DNA from: an uncultured Saprospiraceae bacterium
GTDB lineage: Bacteria; Bacteroidota; Bacteroidia; Chitinophagales; Saprospiraceae
Direction of reading: 5' to 3'
Assembly (NCBI GenBank): GCA_937980645.1
Contig: CALJPQ010000008.1
Span: 1 to 64,000 of the forward strand
DNA length: 64,000 bases
Part shown: positions 1 to 9,242 of the stretch, piece by piece
How the letters are laid out: each line of letters opens with the position of its first letter
Numbering within the stretch: the first letter of the stretch is position 1
Position numbers and translations under genes: made by a program
Notes under the pieces: model-generated
The model's database searches: none
The model's input: only the letters and a program-made list of their open reading frames with translations
Told to the model about the DNA's origin: nothing

Positions 1-1
1 G

Positions 2-454
2 CGTATTCATTTCAGCCGAGTGCTTACTTTTGCATCGGAAGAAGTGCCGTTGGAGGCGTCGCTGATTTTGTTTCGGGCGACGTTTTTATATGTGCAACAG
101 GTGTCCAATTTTTCAAAGGAGGAGCTTATGGATTTGATACAAACCTTGCCCTCACCTTACGAGCAGGAGGCCAAGACCACCTACGAGCAGATTTTAGAAG
201 AGGGCTTTGAAAAAGGGCTTGAAAAAGGTCGTGCAGAAGGCCGCGCAGAAGGCCGCGCGGAAGGCCGCGCAGAAGGCCGCGCGGAAGGCCGCGCGGAAGG
301 CCGTGCAGAAGGGATTGAAATTGGTCTTGAGAAAGGCCTTGAAAAAGCCCTACGTGCTTTTTTGAAGAAAAATCCCGACTGGAGTGATGAAGAGGTGGCA
401 ACTACCTTCGAGGTCTCGACGGAGTTGGTGCAAAAAGTTCGCGGCCTATTGTAG
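2..454 (+). CDS. Rpn-family recombination-promoting nuclease / putative transposase, C-terminal part (cut by window edge)
   Basis: The reading frame is open to the left edge, so the gene starts outside the window and only the last 150 or so residues are seen. The visible part has a helical segment, then seven perfect Gly-Arg-Ala-Glu tetrapeptides flanked by related G-[LF]-E-K-G repeats, then a short C-terminal helical region (LRAFLKKNPDWSDEEVA and onward). This charged repeat tail is typical of the C-terminus of Rpn / PD-(D/E)XK nuclease family transposases, whose nuclease core would lie upstream. Family assignment rests on the tail only, because the catalytic motifs are not visible. The protein is probably a cytoplasmic DNA endonuclease of a mobile or selfish type. 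Confidence 0.65.
   Translation, partial: RIHFSRVLTFASEEVPLEASLILFRATFLYVQQVSNFSKEELMDLIQTLPSPYEQEAKTTYEQILEEGFEKGLEKGRAEGRAEGRAEGRAEGRAEGRAEGRAEGIEIGLEKGLEKALRAFLKKNPDWSDEEVATTFEVSTELVQKVRGLL
227..310 (+). repeat. 12-bp tandem coding repeat, seven copies
   Basis: Seven contiguous 12-base units of the form GGCCGCGCAGAA (with C/T and A/G variants at two positions) encode Gly-Arg-Ala-Glu seven times. The near identity of the copies at DNA level suggests recent slippage expansion. A change in copy number would keep the reading frame. Confidence 0.95.
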
Positions 455-515
455 TTCGTTGATTTCCTTCAAAGAGCGTTTCTCCTTTTAGCCCTTTCGT
501 ATCTTCCGAAAACGC

Positions 516-556
516 GCATTGCCACTGCCTTTCTCTCCGAAAAGCAATGGCAATGC
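516..556. repeat. Inverted repeat between convergent genes
   Basis: GCATTGCCA at 516-524 is perfectly complementary to TGGCAATGC at 548-556, with a 23-base loop. It lies between the convergent Rpn-like gene and the mltA-like gene, so it may act as a transcription terminator, but no clear T-run follows on either strand. Confidence 0.45.
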
Positions 557-593
557 AGGTTGTGATCTAAATGTCTTCGGCGGTCTTGTTTCC

Positions 594-1655
594 TTATTGC
601 TTAGGCAGCAGGAGCCACAAGCGTCCGTAACCGTTGATTTTACGGGCTTCCTGGAGGCCTTTTTTGCCGATACCGCTATACAGGTCTAAGCGTTTGGTGG
701 TCAGGATGGCACCGCCGCGATCTTGGGCAAAGAGGATGCGATAGGTGTAGCCTTTGAGTTGGCCTTTTTCGTCCACATCGGGAAGTTCGGCCAGCAGGGT
801 AGCGCCCAGCGGAATGTATTGAGGATCAACGGCTACCGAGTAGCCTGCCGTGAGTGGGAAGAAGCCGGAGCCAACCACTTCAGGGCTGCCCATTTTTTTG
901 AAGAAGACATACTTGCCGCCGCGGCCTTTGACGGAGCTGTGAAAACCGAAGTGCTCGCGCTTGCCGTCCGGATATTCTACCCAGCAGGAGCCTTGCAGTT
1001 GGGCATCGGCCAGTTCGCGCTTGCTGCGGATCCAGGCCAATTCTAAGCCCTTACCTTCCAAGGCGCCCCCTTCGATAGCTGCTGGCGAAGGCACGTGGTC
1101 GTCAGGACGCCGCAGGATGGGTACAGAAAACTCGGGCGTCCGCACGCGGCTGGCCGGAATGATAGGCGTGTAATAACCCGTAATGCGCACGCGGTCGTCT
1201 TTGAGGTCGGTCTTCACAGCATAAAAGTCGAAGCGATCCACTAAGGCTTCGGGCTGGAGTACCTGGCAGGCCTGAAGCAACTCCAGCGTACGAGCCATTT
1301 CCGCTTTACTAATGCCCCTGACTGGATAATCCCGCACGTCGGGGCGCTTCAGATAGCTGGCCTGTTCGTAAAGCGCCTGAAGCATGTCGCCGTCGTAGGG
1401 CAGATAGGGCAGCGTATCGGGAGCGGTATGGTGCAATACTTGCGGATTGACCTGGCGGCGAAGGATCAGCGGCTTGACGCGAGCAGTTGGAGCCATAAGG
1501 GCGATGCGAGCCAACGCTTCGGAGCTAAAACTCTCGGAAGCAACGATATTGGCTTTTGCCGCAGAAGTGGTGGATACGGACTTACTCCCCCAATCCAACA
1601 TCAATAATACGGGCGCAGAGAGCGCTAAGAGGAAAAAGAATACTTTTCGTAACAT
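594..1655 (-). CDS. MltA-family murein transglycosylase (3D domain)
   Basis: A 353-residue protein with an N-terminal hydrophobic export signal (MLRKVFFFLLALSAPVLLML). The central part matches the MltA barrel (RITGYYTPIIPASRVRTPEF; LAWIRSKRELADAQLQGS). The C-terminus is a 3D domain with the characteristic acidic residues: AQDRGGAI followed by RLDLYSGIG. Family members cleave the beta-1,4 bond between MurNAc and GlcNAc in peptidoglycan and leave 1,6-anhydro-MurNAc. No lipobox Cys is evident, so the protein is probably periplasmic or anchored by its signal segment. A TACATTTG box on the minus strand at 1772-1779 could be its promoter. Confidence 0.85.
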   Translation of the reverse strand: MLRKVFFFLLALSAPVLLMLDWGSKSVSTTSAAKANIVASESFSSEALARIALMAPTARVKPLILRRQVNPQVLHHTAPDTLPYLPYDGDMLQALYEQASYLKRPDVRDYPVRGISKAEMARTLELLQACQVLQPEALVDRFDFYAVKTDLKDDRVRITGYYTPIIPASRVRTPEFSVPILRRPDDHVPSPAAIEGGALEGKGLELAWIRSKRELADAQLQGSCWVEYPDGKREHFGFHSSVKGRGGKYVFFKKMGSPEVVGSGFFPLTAGYSVAVDPQYIPLGATLLAELPDVDEKGQLKGYTYRILFAQDRGGAILTTKRLDLYSGIGKKGLQEARKINGYGRLWLLLPKQ

Positions 1656-1771
1656 GGCGAAGAACCGTTTTTGGGTTGCATGTGCAGCAGGCGTATGCGG
1701 TGAATATGCGTTTTACTTTGAAATTAACACCGTATTACCTTTTGCAACCGTGTTTTTATTAAATGAAAGAA

Positions 1772-1779
1772 CAAATGTA
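1772..1779 (-). promoter_or_regulatory. Candidate Bacteroidota -7 box (TACATTTG)
   Basis: Reads TACATTTG on the minus strand, matching TAnnTTTG, 117 bases before the mltA-like start codon. No convincing -33 TTTG is present at 19-21 bases, so this is a weak candidate. Confidence 0.3.
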
Positions 1780-1883
1780 ATGCCGAATAAACGCACCGAC
1801 CTTTGTTTTTATTCTGCTTTTGATAAACGTTAACAGGCTGCCATTTGATAATCAACAAGTTACAATCAGCCGTTTAGAAATCG

Positions 1884-2450
1884 CTAAAAGTTCCATTTTC
1901 CATTCCTTTTGCCCTCATTGGCGGCCAACAGAGCGGCTACAGAGAGGGCGTCAGTGATGCGGCCATCTAAGGCCATCCGTACGGCTTCGTCGAAGGGGAG
2001 CCGGCGCACCTGGAGCAATTCGGTCTCCTCGGGCTGCGCCTGACCTATCTCCAATTCTTGGGCCAAAAACGCAATGCCTCGTTCGTCGGTAACGCTATTA
2101 GAAAGATGCAGATCGAGTATTTGGGTCCAGCGCCTGGCTCGAATGCCCGTTTCCTCCAGAAGTTCACGTTGCGCAGCCACTAGCGGTGCCTCATGGGTGG
2201 GGCCACCGCCCTCAGGTATTTCCCAACTGTACTGGTCGAGAGTGTAGCGATACTGCCCGACGAGCCAAGTGTGGCCTTCGTCGTCCACAGGTATAATGCC
2301 GATGGCGAGGTTCTTGAAGTGCACCACTCCATAGATGCCCGCATTCCCTGCGGGCGTGATGACATTTCGGTGCGTTACGCGGATCCAGGGGTTGTCATAT
2401 ACTTGACATATCTCTCTGGTCGTCCACGGGTTGGATTTTAGTTCAGACAT
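1884..2450 (-). CDS. Nudix hydrolase (ADP-ribose pyrophosphatase-like)
   Basis: A 188-residue protein with a perfect Nudix box G-x5-E-x7-R-E-L-x-E-E-x-G-I at about residues 81-103 (starting GGGPTHE and ending RELLEETGI). The preceding strand pattern (WLVGQYRYTLDQYSWEIPEGG) is typical of ADP-ribose/ADP-sugar pyrophosphatases, which hydrolyse the pyrophosphate of nucleoside-diphosphate-linked metabolites with Mg2+. It is cytoplasmic, with no signal sequence. The exact substrate cannot be read from the sequence. It stands alone between the mltA-like gene and a long gene-free stretch. Confidence 0.9.
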   Translation of the reverse strand: MSELKSNPWTTREICQVYDNPWIRVTHRNVITPAGNAGIYGVVHFKNLAIGIIPVDDEGHTWLVGQYRYTLDQYSWEIPEGGGPTHEAPLVAAQRELLEETGIRARRWTQILDLHLSNSVTDERGIAFLAQELEIGQAQPEETELLQVRRLPFDEAVRMALDGRITDALSVAALLAANEGKRNGKWNF

Positions 2451-2955
2451 CTGACCTCGTCATTTAGTCCGGTTTTCGTCGTATTAGTCGAATGCCCGTA
2501 CAGGCTTGTAAATTACTCCGACTTTAGCACTGCGATTTGAAGCGCCACTTCTACTGTTTCTTTTTCCCCTCCAGATGTCGGCGCTACTTTCCTCCTCCAA
2601 GACGGATTTTGAAACGCCTTAATCATCGGCTGTTCGTTTTCATCCCGCCTTTTGCCGACCCCCGTTTTTCGCAGGGCTAGCAGCGCGTGAAAACAATGGA
2701 TTCTTTACGCTTGAATCCAACAGGCATTATCCAGATACACTAAGGGAAACGGCCTCGTTAGCAGGCATTTGTAGCTCAGGAAGATTGATTGGTGAGGCGC
2801 GAGCGGCGAGCTACCAGGATGAGTAAAATTCATTACATACTACCTTTTCCAACAACCGAGCCAATTTTTTCGATCGCCCCTTCCCGATGAAAATTTTTTA
2901 ATCGGCGTTTGCCTCCCGCCAATTTTCACACTTGGGAAAACGAGAATTTGGCGTT
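2451..2955. other. Gene-free stretch
   Basis: About 500 bases between divergent genes with no credible ORF, repeat or RNA that I can recognise. It must hold the promoters of the Nudix gene and the esterase-like gene. A TACCTTTT at 2841-2848 (plus strand) resembles a -7 box but lacks the final G. Confidence 0.6.
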
Positions 2956-4389
2956 ATGAACCAGCTCTACCGCATCGCTTACACTCTTTTCGGCTTTTTC
3001 GCGCTGGCGCCTTTGTGGCTGAAGGCAGAGCTCACCATCGTGGTGAACTCACTCCCTCCCAACATGCCTGCGAATGAGCCTATTTACATCTCCGGGTCGT
3101 TCAATGGCTGGTTGGCTGCCGAGCCAGCCACGAGGTTGGAGCGCAACACTTCGGGCAAGTTCCAGATAAAAATCCAGCCGCCTGCAGGTCCGCTGCATTT
3201 CACCTTTACACGCGGAAGCTGGGGAATGGCCGAGGGGAATAGCACAGGCGAATATCAGGCCATTCATGTGGTACACTACAACGGCCAGTCAAAAACGCTG
3301 GCGGTGGACATCCTCAGCTGGCGCAGCAGCAACCAAACGGCCTTTAACAGTGACAAAAGAGGTACGGTAGTAGTGGTGGATGATGCTTTTTTCATGCCGC
3401 AACTGAACCGCACGCGCCGCATTTACGCCTATCTGCCGCCGAATTACTACGCGAATGGCAAGCGTTATCCGGTACTGTACATGCAGGATGGCCAGACGCT
3501 TTTCCAGAAAACCGCCTCCCAAAACGAAGAGTGGGAAGTAGATGAGTCGTTAGACCGATTGATTGGAGACGGCAATTATGGGTGTATTGTCATCGGCATC
3601 GAAAATGGCGGCGTCAATCACATGAATGAGTATTCGCCCTGGCTTAACTCGGCCTATGGAGCTGGTGGTCAGGGAGCATCTTACATGAGTTTCATCGTCA
3701 ATACGCTGAAGCCCTTTGTAGATCAGCACTTCCGCACCAACCCCGATCGAGAATTCACCGGTATAGGTGGCAGCGGTTTTGGAGCACTCATTTCCCTGTA
3801 TGGCGCTACGGAATACCAGCATGTGTTTTCCAAGGTATTGCTTTTCTCGCCGTCTTTCTGGTTTAGCGAAGCAGCTATACAAAGCCATATTCTGGGCAAA
3901 GGCAAGCGCAATCCGATGCGGATGTATTTCCTGGTGGGTGCTCAAGAGCCTTTCTACGTTTTACAAGGCACGCAAATTGTAGTGAACCGGCTGCGGGAAG
4001 TAGGCTTCGGGGATAATGAAATGGTCTTGGAAGTACCTGCCGAGGGGCGCGCTACAATAACGTTCTGGCAGAAGCGCTATCCGGGCGCTTACGAGTGGCT
4101 GTTTGGCAATCTGACGACGACCTCCACGAACGGACTTTCCGTGGAGAAAAAGGCTTCCATCAGCATTTACCCCAACCCGGCGGCAGATTGGATGCGCGTG
4201 CGCCTGAACGGCGAAGGCGAATGGATGCAGGTGCAAATCATCAGCGCAAGCGGTGCTTTACTGCGCGATATTCAAGCCTACGAGGAGGAAGCCCTACCGG
4301 TATACGACCTGCCGCGAGGCGCTTACTGGGTGCGCGTGCGCGCTGAAAATGCGGCTCAGTGGCAAATTTCCCCGCTTATCAAACAATAA
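2956..4389 (+). CDS. Secreted esterase-like alpha/beta hydrolase with CBM-like N-terminus and T9SS sorting domain; catalytic residues apparently lost
   Basis: 477 residues from the ATG at 2956, chosen over an upstream TTG because it starts directly on a signal peptide (MNQLYRIAYTLFGFFALAPL). Residues ~26-120 resemble a CBM20/48-type starch-binding fold (IYISGSFNGW, then FTFTRGSWG). Residues ~140-385 match the putative esterase family (PF00756, enterochelin esterase/IroE-like; YPVLYMQDGQTLF). The last ~80 residues are a T9SS type A sorting domain (SISIYPNPAADWMRVRL), so the protein is predicted to cross the outer membrane and be displayed or released. Oddity: family members read GSSMGG at the nucleophile elbow, whereas here residues 272-277 are GSGFGA, placing Gly274 at the Ser position. 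The usual H-N-E-x-x-W reads A-T-I-T-F-W at 366-371, so the His is Ala. It may be a binding protein rather than an enzyme. Confidence 0.85.
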   Translation: MNQLYRIAYTLFGFFALAPLWLKAELTIVVNSLPPNMPANEPIYISGSFNGWLAAEPATRLERNTSGKFQIKIQPPAGPLHFTFTRGSWGMAEGNSTGEYQAIHVVHYNGQSKTLAVDILSWRSSNQTAFNSDKRGTVVVVDDAFFMPQLNRTRRIYAYLPPNYYANGKRYPVLYMQDGQTLFQKTASQNEEWEVDESLDRLIGDGNYGCIVIGIENGGVNHMNEYSPWLNSAYGAGGQGASYMSFIVNTLKPFVDQHFRTNPDREFTGIGGSGFGALISLYGATEYQHVFSKVLLFSPSFWFSEAAIQSHILGKGKRNPMRMYFLVGAQEPFYVLQGTQIVVNRLREVGFGDNEMVLEVPAEGRATITFWQKRYPGAYEWLFGNLTTTSTNGLSVEKKASISIYPNPAADWMRVRLNGEGEWMQVQIISASGALLRDIQAYEEEALPVYDLPRGAYWVRVRAENAAQWQISPLIKQ

Positions 4390-4429
4390 GAATGGATAAT
4401 TTTCGCTAACTACAAGTAAGTAATTATGT

Positions 4430-4490
4430 GCCGCGGGCCTGACCGCGAGACCGCGTATCCGCCGTAAGGACGGGCGCGGCTTTTTCTTTT
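4430..4490 (+). terminator. Possible Rho-independent terminator
   Basis: GCCGCG at 4430-4435 pairs with CGCGGC at 4475-4480 and is followed by TTTTTCTTTT. The loop is long (about 39 bases, with possible inner pairing), so the call is tentative. It lies between the convergent esterase-like gene and polA. Confidence 0.4.
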
Positions 4491-7308
4491 AATGGGCCTC
4501 CAGCCAGTTGTTGCCAAAGCCCATTTCCACGACGATAGGCACGCGCAGGTCGGGCAGGGCGGAGGTCATTTTGTCGCGGACGAGCACCTGGAGGGCTTCG
4601 AGTTCGTCTTTTCGAGCGTCGAAGACGAGTTCATCGTGCACTTGCAGGATGAGGTGGGAACGCATTCGAGCGGCGCGCAGGGCTTTCCAAATGTTCACCA
4701 TAGCCACTTTGATAAGGTCGGCGGCTGTGCCCTGAATGGGCGTATTGATGGCCATGCGTTCGGCCATGCTGCGGTTCATGCCGTTTCGGCTGTGGATATC
4801 GCGCAAGTAGCGGCGGCGGCCCAGGAGGGTTTCGACGTAGCCGTTGGTGCGGGCAAAGTCCACGATGGTTTCCATATAGCGCTTCAGGCCCGGGTATTGG
4901 GCGAAGTAGTTGTCAATGAGCTCTTTGGCCTCTGTTCGCTTGATGCCCAGCTGGTTGCTCAGGTTGACGGCGCCGGCACCGTAGATGATGCTGAAGTTGA
5001 CTGTTTTAGCGGCGCGGCGTTGTTCGGGCGTTACCTGGTCGAGCGGCACGCCGAAGACGCGCGCGGCGGTAGCCTGGTGGATGTCCTGGTTTTTCCGGAA
5101 GGCCTCTATCATGGCCTCCTCGTTGCTGATATGGGCGATGAGGCGCAGCTCGATTTGCGAATAGTCAGCCGAGAGGATGACGTGCTCGTCGTCGCGCGGG
5201 ATAAATGCCTCGCGCACGCGCCGTCCTTCGGGCGTCCGGATGGGGATATTTTGCAGGTTTGGGTTTTGGCTGCTGAGCCGGCCCGTAGCGGCCAACGCCT
5301 GGTTGAACGACGAGTGCACGCGCCCCGTTCGCGGATTAATCAGGGCGGGCAGGGCCTCTACGTACGTGCTGCGCAGCTTCTGCAAGGCGCGGTGTTGCAA
5401 AATGTCGGCACACACCGGATACTCGGCGGCTAACGAGGAAAGCACTTCCTCATCCGTAGAGTACTGGCCGCTTTTCATCTTCTTACCCGGATAGGGAATT
5501 TTCAGACGCTCAAAAAGCACCTCGCCCACCTGCTTGGGGCTGGAGACGTTGAACGTGTGGCCCGTCTCCTGCAGGATTTTTTGCTCTAAGCCCTGAATGG
5601 ATACGGCCAGCTCTTTGGAATACTCCTTTAAAAAGTCCGCATCTATACGCACGCCGGCAAATTCCATGTCGGCCAGCACCTTGATGAGTGGGCATTCGAC
5701 CAGTTCGAACAGTCGCAGCAGGTTGGGGCCACCGGCTTCCAATTGCGGTGCCAAATGGTTTTTCAGCTGCAAGGCCAAATCCGCATCTTCAGCGGCGTAC
5801 TCTTTGATTTGCTCCAGCGGCACGTCGCGCATATTGCCCTGGGCGGCGCCTTTTTTGCCGATGAGTTCCTCGATTTTGACCGGGCTATAATCTAAGTAAG
5901 CTTCTGCCAGATAGTTGAGGTTGTGCCGCAGTTCGGGTTCCAGCAGGTAGTGAGCAATCATGGTGTCCCAGAACGGGCCGCGCAGTTCGACGCCGTAATT
6001 TTTGAGCACAATGGCGTCGTACTTGAGGTTTTGGCCGATTTTTTCGATTTGCTCATGTTCAAAAAAAGGCCGGAACTCGTCTACGATGGCCTGAGCGGCT
6101 GCGCGGTCGGCAGGCACAGGGACGTACCAGGCTTCGTGTGGCTTAAAGGCAAACGAGAAGCCCACCAAGTCGGCCTGCGTTGGCTCAATGGCGGTCGTTT
6201 CGGAGTCGTAAGCAACGGCCGTGCGCTTCAGCAGGAGTTGGAGCAATTCGGCCCGGCGTTCAGGCGTATCGGCCAGATGATACTGGTGCGGCGTGTTGTG
6301 AATGTTTTTGGAAGCGTGGCGCATTTCCTCAGGCGGTGTGGCGCTCTCTGACGGTGGTTCTTCCTCGAAGAGCGAACCTTGCTTACTCGCTGCGTCGGCA
6401 GTCGTTTTGGGCGAAGCGGGTGGCAGTCCTCCGGCCAGCGGGTGCTTCAGGATATCGTTGGCTAAGCTGCGGAATTCCAGCTCTTTGAAAATCTCCAGCA
6501 GTGCCTCGCGGTTAAAAGGCTCAAGTTCAAAGGCCTTTTCCTCAAACGCGACCGGTGCGCTGGTGTCAATGGTAGCCAGCCATTTGGAGAGCAGGGCCTG
6601 TTCGCCGTGTTTAGCCACGATTTCACCCACCTTTCCCTTGATGTTGGCGGCGTTTTGCAGCACATTTTCCACCGTGCCGTATTCGGCCAGTAGGCGGGCA
6701 GCGGTTTTTTCGCCCACACCGGGCAGGCCGGGGATGTTATCCACAGCATCACCCATGAGGCCCAGCATATCAATGACCTGCTCGACGCGCTGAATGCCCC
6801 AGCGTTCACACACTTCGGCAGGTCCCCAGATTTCGACGTCGTTACCCTGGCGGCCGGGTTTGTACAGAAAAATGCGGTCGCTGACCAGCTGACCCATATC
6901 CTTATCGGAGGTAACCAGATAGACCTGATAGCCCTGCTCGGCGGCCTGGCGCGCCAGAGCGCCCATGACGTCGTCGGCTTCGTAGTTGGGCACAATGACA
7001 ACGGGCAGGTTCATGGCGCGCACGATTTTTTCCACCCACGGAATGGCCAGCGTAATGTCTTCGGGCTGTTCTTCGCGGTTGGCTTTGTACGGCTCGTACT
7101 GCTCGTGCCGAAAGGTGCCGCCCGGCGGGTCGAACACGACAGCCAGATGCGTGGGTTTTTCCCGCAAAATCAAATCCCACAGCATGCGCACGAAGCCGTG
7201 AATAGCCGACACATTCCAGCCTTTGGAATTGAACAAGGGCCTGGCAATGAACGCATAATGAGCGCGGTAGATGAGCGCGTGGCCGTCGAGGAGGAAGAGT
7301 TTTTTCAT
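4489..7308 (-). CDS. polA: DNA polymerase I
   Basis: 939 residues from the ATG at 7308 (MKKLFLLDGHALIYRAHYA); an in-frame extension to 7371 is rejected because homology begins at MKKL. Three domains are visible. The 5'-3' exonuclease spans ~1-290 (YEADDVMGALAR; GDAVDNIPGLPGVGEKTAA). The 3'-5' proofreading domain spans ~350-530, with exo I D-S-E, exo II N-L-K-Y-D and exo III Y-A-A-E-D all intact. The polymerase domain follows (DYSQIELRLIAH; RRAAKTVNFSIIYG; LQVHDELVFDA). It fills gaps left by RNA primers and repair. The length is normal for a proofreading-competent Pol I. It lies 132 bases downstream of the AbgT-type transporter gene on the same strand. Confidence 0.98.
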   Translation of the reverse strand: MKKLFLLDGHALIYRAHYAFIARPLFNSKGWNVSAIHGFVRMLWDLILREKPTHLAVVFDPPGGTFRHEQYEPYKANREEQPEDITLAIPWVEKIVRAMNLPVVIVPNYEADDVMGALARQAAEQGYQVYLVTSDKDMGQLVSDRIFLYKPGRQGNDVEIWGPAEVCERWGIQRVEQVIDMLGLMGDAVDNIPGLPGVGEKTAARLLAEYGTVENVLQNAANIKGKVGEIVAKHGEQALLSKWLATIDTSAPVAFEEKAFELEPFNREALLEIFKELEFRSLANDILKHPLAGGLPPASPKTTADAASKQGSLFEEEPPSESATPPEEMRHASKNIHNTPHQYHLADTPERRAELLQLLLKRTAVAYDSETTAIEPTQADLVGFSFAFKPHEAWYVPVPADRAAAQAIVDEFRPFFEHEQIEKIGQNLKYDAIVLKNYGVELRGPFWDTMIAHYLLEPELRHNLNYLAEAYLDYSPVKIEELIGKKGAAQGNMRDVPLEQIKEYAAEDADLALQLKNHLAPQLEAGGPNLLRLFELVECPLIKVLADMEFAGVRIDADFLKEYSKELAVSIQGLEQKILQETGHTFNVSSPKQVGEVLFERLKIPYPGKKMKSGQYSTDEEVLSSLAAEYPVCADILQHRALQKLRSTYVEALPALINPRTGRVHSSFNQALAATGRLSSQNPNLQNIPIRTPEGRRVREAFIPRDDEHVILSADYSQIELRLIAHISNEEAMIEAFRKNQDIHQATAARVFGVPLDQVTPEQRRAAKTVNFSIIYGAGAVNLSNQLGIKRTEAKELIDNYFAQYPGLKRYMETIVDFARTNGYVETLLGRRRYLRDIHSRNGMNRSMAERMAINTPIQGTAADLIKVAMVNIWKALRAARMRSHLILQVHDELVFDARKDELEALQVLVRDKMTSALPDLRVPIVVEMGFGNNWLEAH

Positions 7309-7440
7309 AAAAACAAAAAAAGAGGCGCAAGGGCAGCCTTTGCCGTCGTCAGCAGGGCTAAGCGCATGCAAAGATGGCCATTCAGGCCGGTAAAGGGCGC
7401 CTCAAACGCACCTTTCCCTGTAAGATAGAGGGCCAGATGG

Positions 7441-8958
7441 TTACAGATGAATGCCCGCCCCAAAGCCCAGCGGCAGGTTGAAGACAATCCACAGGATGAG
7501 CATGAGCGTCCAGCCGATGCCGAACACGACGGTATAGGGCAACATGGTGGCCACCAGCGTTCCGATGCCAGCGCGGGCGTCGTAGCGTTGGATGAGTGCC
7601 ACAATCAGCGCGAAGTAGGACATCATGGGCGAAATGATGTTGGTAATGCTGTCGCCCACGCGATAGGCTACCTGGGTAAACTCCGGCGAATAGCCCAGCA
7701 ACATGAACATGGGAATAAACACCGGCGCCATAATGGCCCACTTGGCCGAAGCGCTGCCCATGACCAAATTGACCGCAGCCGTTACCAGCACAAAGGCGAC
7801 GGTCAGCGGTATGGCGCCTAAGCCGGACGCCTTCAACGCTTCGGCGCCCTTGACGGCCATAATCAGGCCGATGTTCGTCCAGTTGAAGTAAGCCACAAAC
7901 TGGGCGGCGAAGAACACCAGCACGATGTAAGCGCCCAGAGTTTCCATGCTTTTGGCCATGCCCTTCATCACGTCGGCGTCGTTGCGAATGGTGCGCGCCC
8001 CCCAACCGTAGGCAATGCCTGTGATGGCTGCCCCCAAAAACAACAGAGCCACAATGCCCGACATGAAGGGCGAGTGCAGAATGTCGCCCGTTTTCGGGTC
8101 GCGCAGGTAGCCGTTGGCGGGCAGTAACCCTCCGATAATGAAGGCCGTAAACAGCACCGCCGCCACCAGCGCAAAGCGCAGACCGCGACGCTCCGAAGCG
8201 CTCAAGGGCTTCACCTCTTCGGGCTTCTCGTCGCCGGTGTATGGCCCCAAGCGCGGCTCTACGATGCGCTCTGTCACCCATGTGCCCAGCAGAGCTATCA
8301 GCGGCGTAGAAGCTGCCATAAAGTAGTAATTGCAAGCCGGGTTGACCTTGTAATCGGGCTGCACAATGCGCGCTGCCTCTTCCGACAGACCCGCCAGCAG
8401 TGGGTCAATGGTGCCCAGCAACAGATTGGCACTGTACCCTCCCGATACCCCGGCAAACGCCGCCGCAATGCCCGCCAACGGATGCCGGCCCGCCGCCAGG
8501 AAGATGATAGCCGACAACGGCACCAACAACACGTAACCCACCTCGCTGGCCGTGTTCGACATCACCCCCGCAAACACTACGACAAACGTCAGCAGCCGTG
8601 CCGGCGACTTGAGCACCACCAGCCGCAAGGCCGCACCTATCAAACCGCTGCCCTCCGCAATGCCAATGCCCAACAGCGACACCAACACCGTACCCAAGGG
8701 AGCAAAACCCGTGAAGTTCTTCACCATGTCGGTCAGAATGCGGTGCAGCCCCTCTACCGACAGCAGATTGACCACCCGCACCTCCTTGTGCGTGCCGGGA
8801 TGGACGACGCTTAGGTCGAGCCAGCTGAGCAGCCCACTGAGCACAATGACGAAGACAGCAAAACCCGCAAAAAGCGTGGCCGGATGCGGCAGGGCATTGC
8901 CCACACGCTCGATAACGGTCAAAAAGCGATTGACCCAAGAGTTGGAAGATGCTTTCAT
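7441..8958 (-). CDS. AbgT-family transporter
   Basis: 505 residues from the ATG at 8958 ([30 protein letters not shown]); an upstream start at 8982 is possible. The N-terminal [10 protein letters not shown] motif, the [11 protein letters not shown] and [15 protein letters not shown] segments, and about a dozen hydrophobic helices identify the AbgT family (p-aminobenzoyl-glutamate transporter and relatives, some of which export antimetabolites such as sulfonamides). It is an inner-membrane protein, probably proton-coupled. No abgA/abgB hydrolase genes lie nearby, so the substrate is uncertain. A TACATTTG box at 8999-9006 is 41 bases upstream of the start. Confidence 0.9.
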   Translation of the reverse strand: MKASSNSWVNRFLTVIERVGNALPHPATLFAGFAVFVIVLSGLLSWLDLSVVHPGTHKEVRVVNLLSVEGLHRILTDMVKNFTGFAPLGTVLVSLLGIGIAEGSGLIGAALRLVVLKSPARLLTFVVVFAGVMSNTASEVGYVLLVPLSAIIFLAAGRHPLAGIAAAFAGVSGGYSANLLLGTIDPLLAGLSEEAARIVQPDYKVNPACNYYFMAASTPLIALLGTWVTERIVEPRLGPYTGDEKPEEVKPLSASERRGLRFALVAAVLFTAFIIGGLLPANGYLRDPKTGDILHSPFMSGIVALLFLGAAITGIAYGWGARTIRNDADVMKGMAKSMETLGAYIVLVFFAAQFVAYFNWTNIGLIMAVKGAEALKASGLGAIPLTVAFVLVTAAVNLVMGSASAKWAIMAPVFIPMFMLLGYSPEFTQVAYRVGDSITNIISPMMSYFALIVALIQRYDARAGIGTLVATMLPYTVVFGIGWTLMLILWIVFNLPLGFGAGIHL

Positions 8959-8998
8959 GTAAAAGACTTTTAAAAAACGCACGCATTCGGATGGCGCT

Positions 8999-9006
8999 CA
9001 AATGTA
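8999..9006 (-). promoter_or_regulatory. Candidate -7 box of the AbgT gene (TACATTTG)
   Basis: On the minus strand the sequence is TACATTTG, matching the Bacteroidota TAnnTTTG element, 41 bases before the AbgT start codon. No clear TTTG is present at the -33 position. Confidence 0.45.
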
Positions 9007-9110
9007 CGAGCGAACTTGGAAAAGCCTATCCTGCTGGTGTTTCCCTCAACGAAATCGTGCCTTCTGTACATCAGTAACTGACTTTACGCAAGGCTGCTAT
9101 GAGGCAAAAG

Positions 9111-9187
9111 ATTAACAACTGCAGAGGGCCCAGAGGACCGCGGAGGTATTTCTCTCAGCATTTCTCTGCGTTTTCTGCGGTGAAAAG
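9111..9187. repeat. Degenerate palindromic intergenic repeat (CTCTGCG/CGCAGAG type)
   Basis: An imperfect inverted arrangement of GCAGAGG-type words on the left (9120-9146) and CTCTGCG/TTCTGCGGTGAA on the right (9163-9183). It resembles a worn copy of the dispersed CGCAGAG palindromes seen between genes in many Bacteroidota genomes. There is no coding content. Confidence 0.5.
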
Positions 9188-9242
9188 AGAAAATCCCGGA
9201 GCCTGTAGGCAGATCAACCGTGCGCCTTATTCATTAAAAAAG

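Noticed and set aside
2932..2955. TTG start for the esterase-like gene
   Set aside because: Adds eight polar residues before a complete signal peptide that starts at the ATG at 2956.
4492..5433. Long plus-strand ORF of 313 codons
   Set aside because: Antisense shadow of polA in G+C-rich DNA; no homology pattern, and polA motifs are intact on the other strand.
7382..8335. Minus-strand ORF of 317 codons overlapping the AbgT gene
   Set aside because: Wrong frame of the transporter gene; Arg/Gly/His-rich composition typical of a shadow frame.
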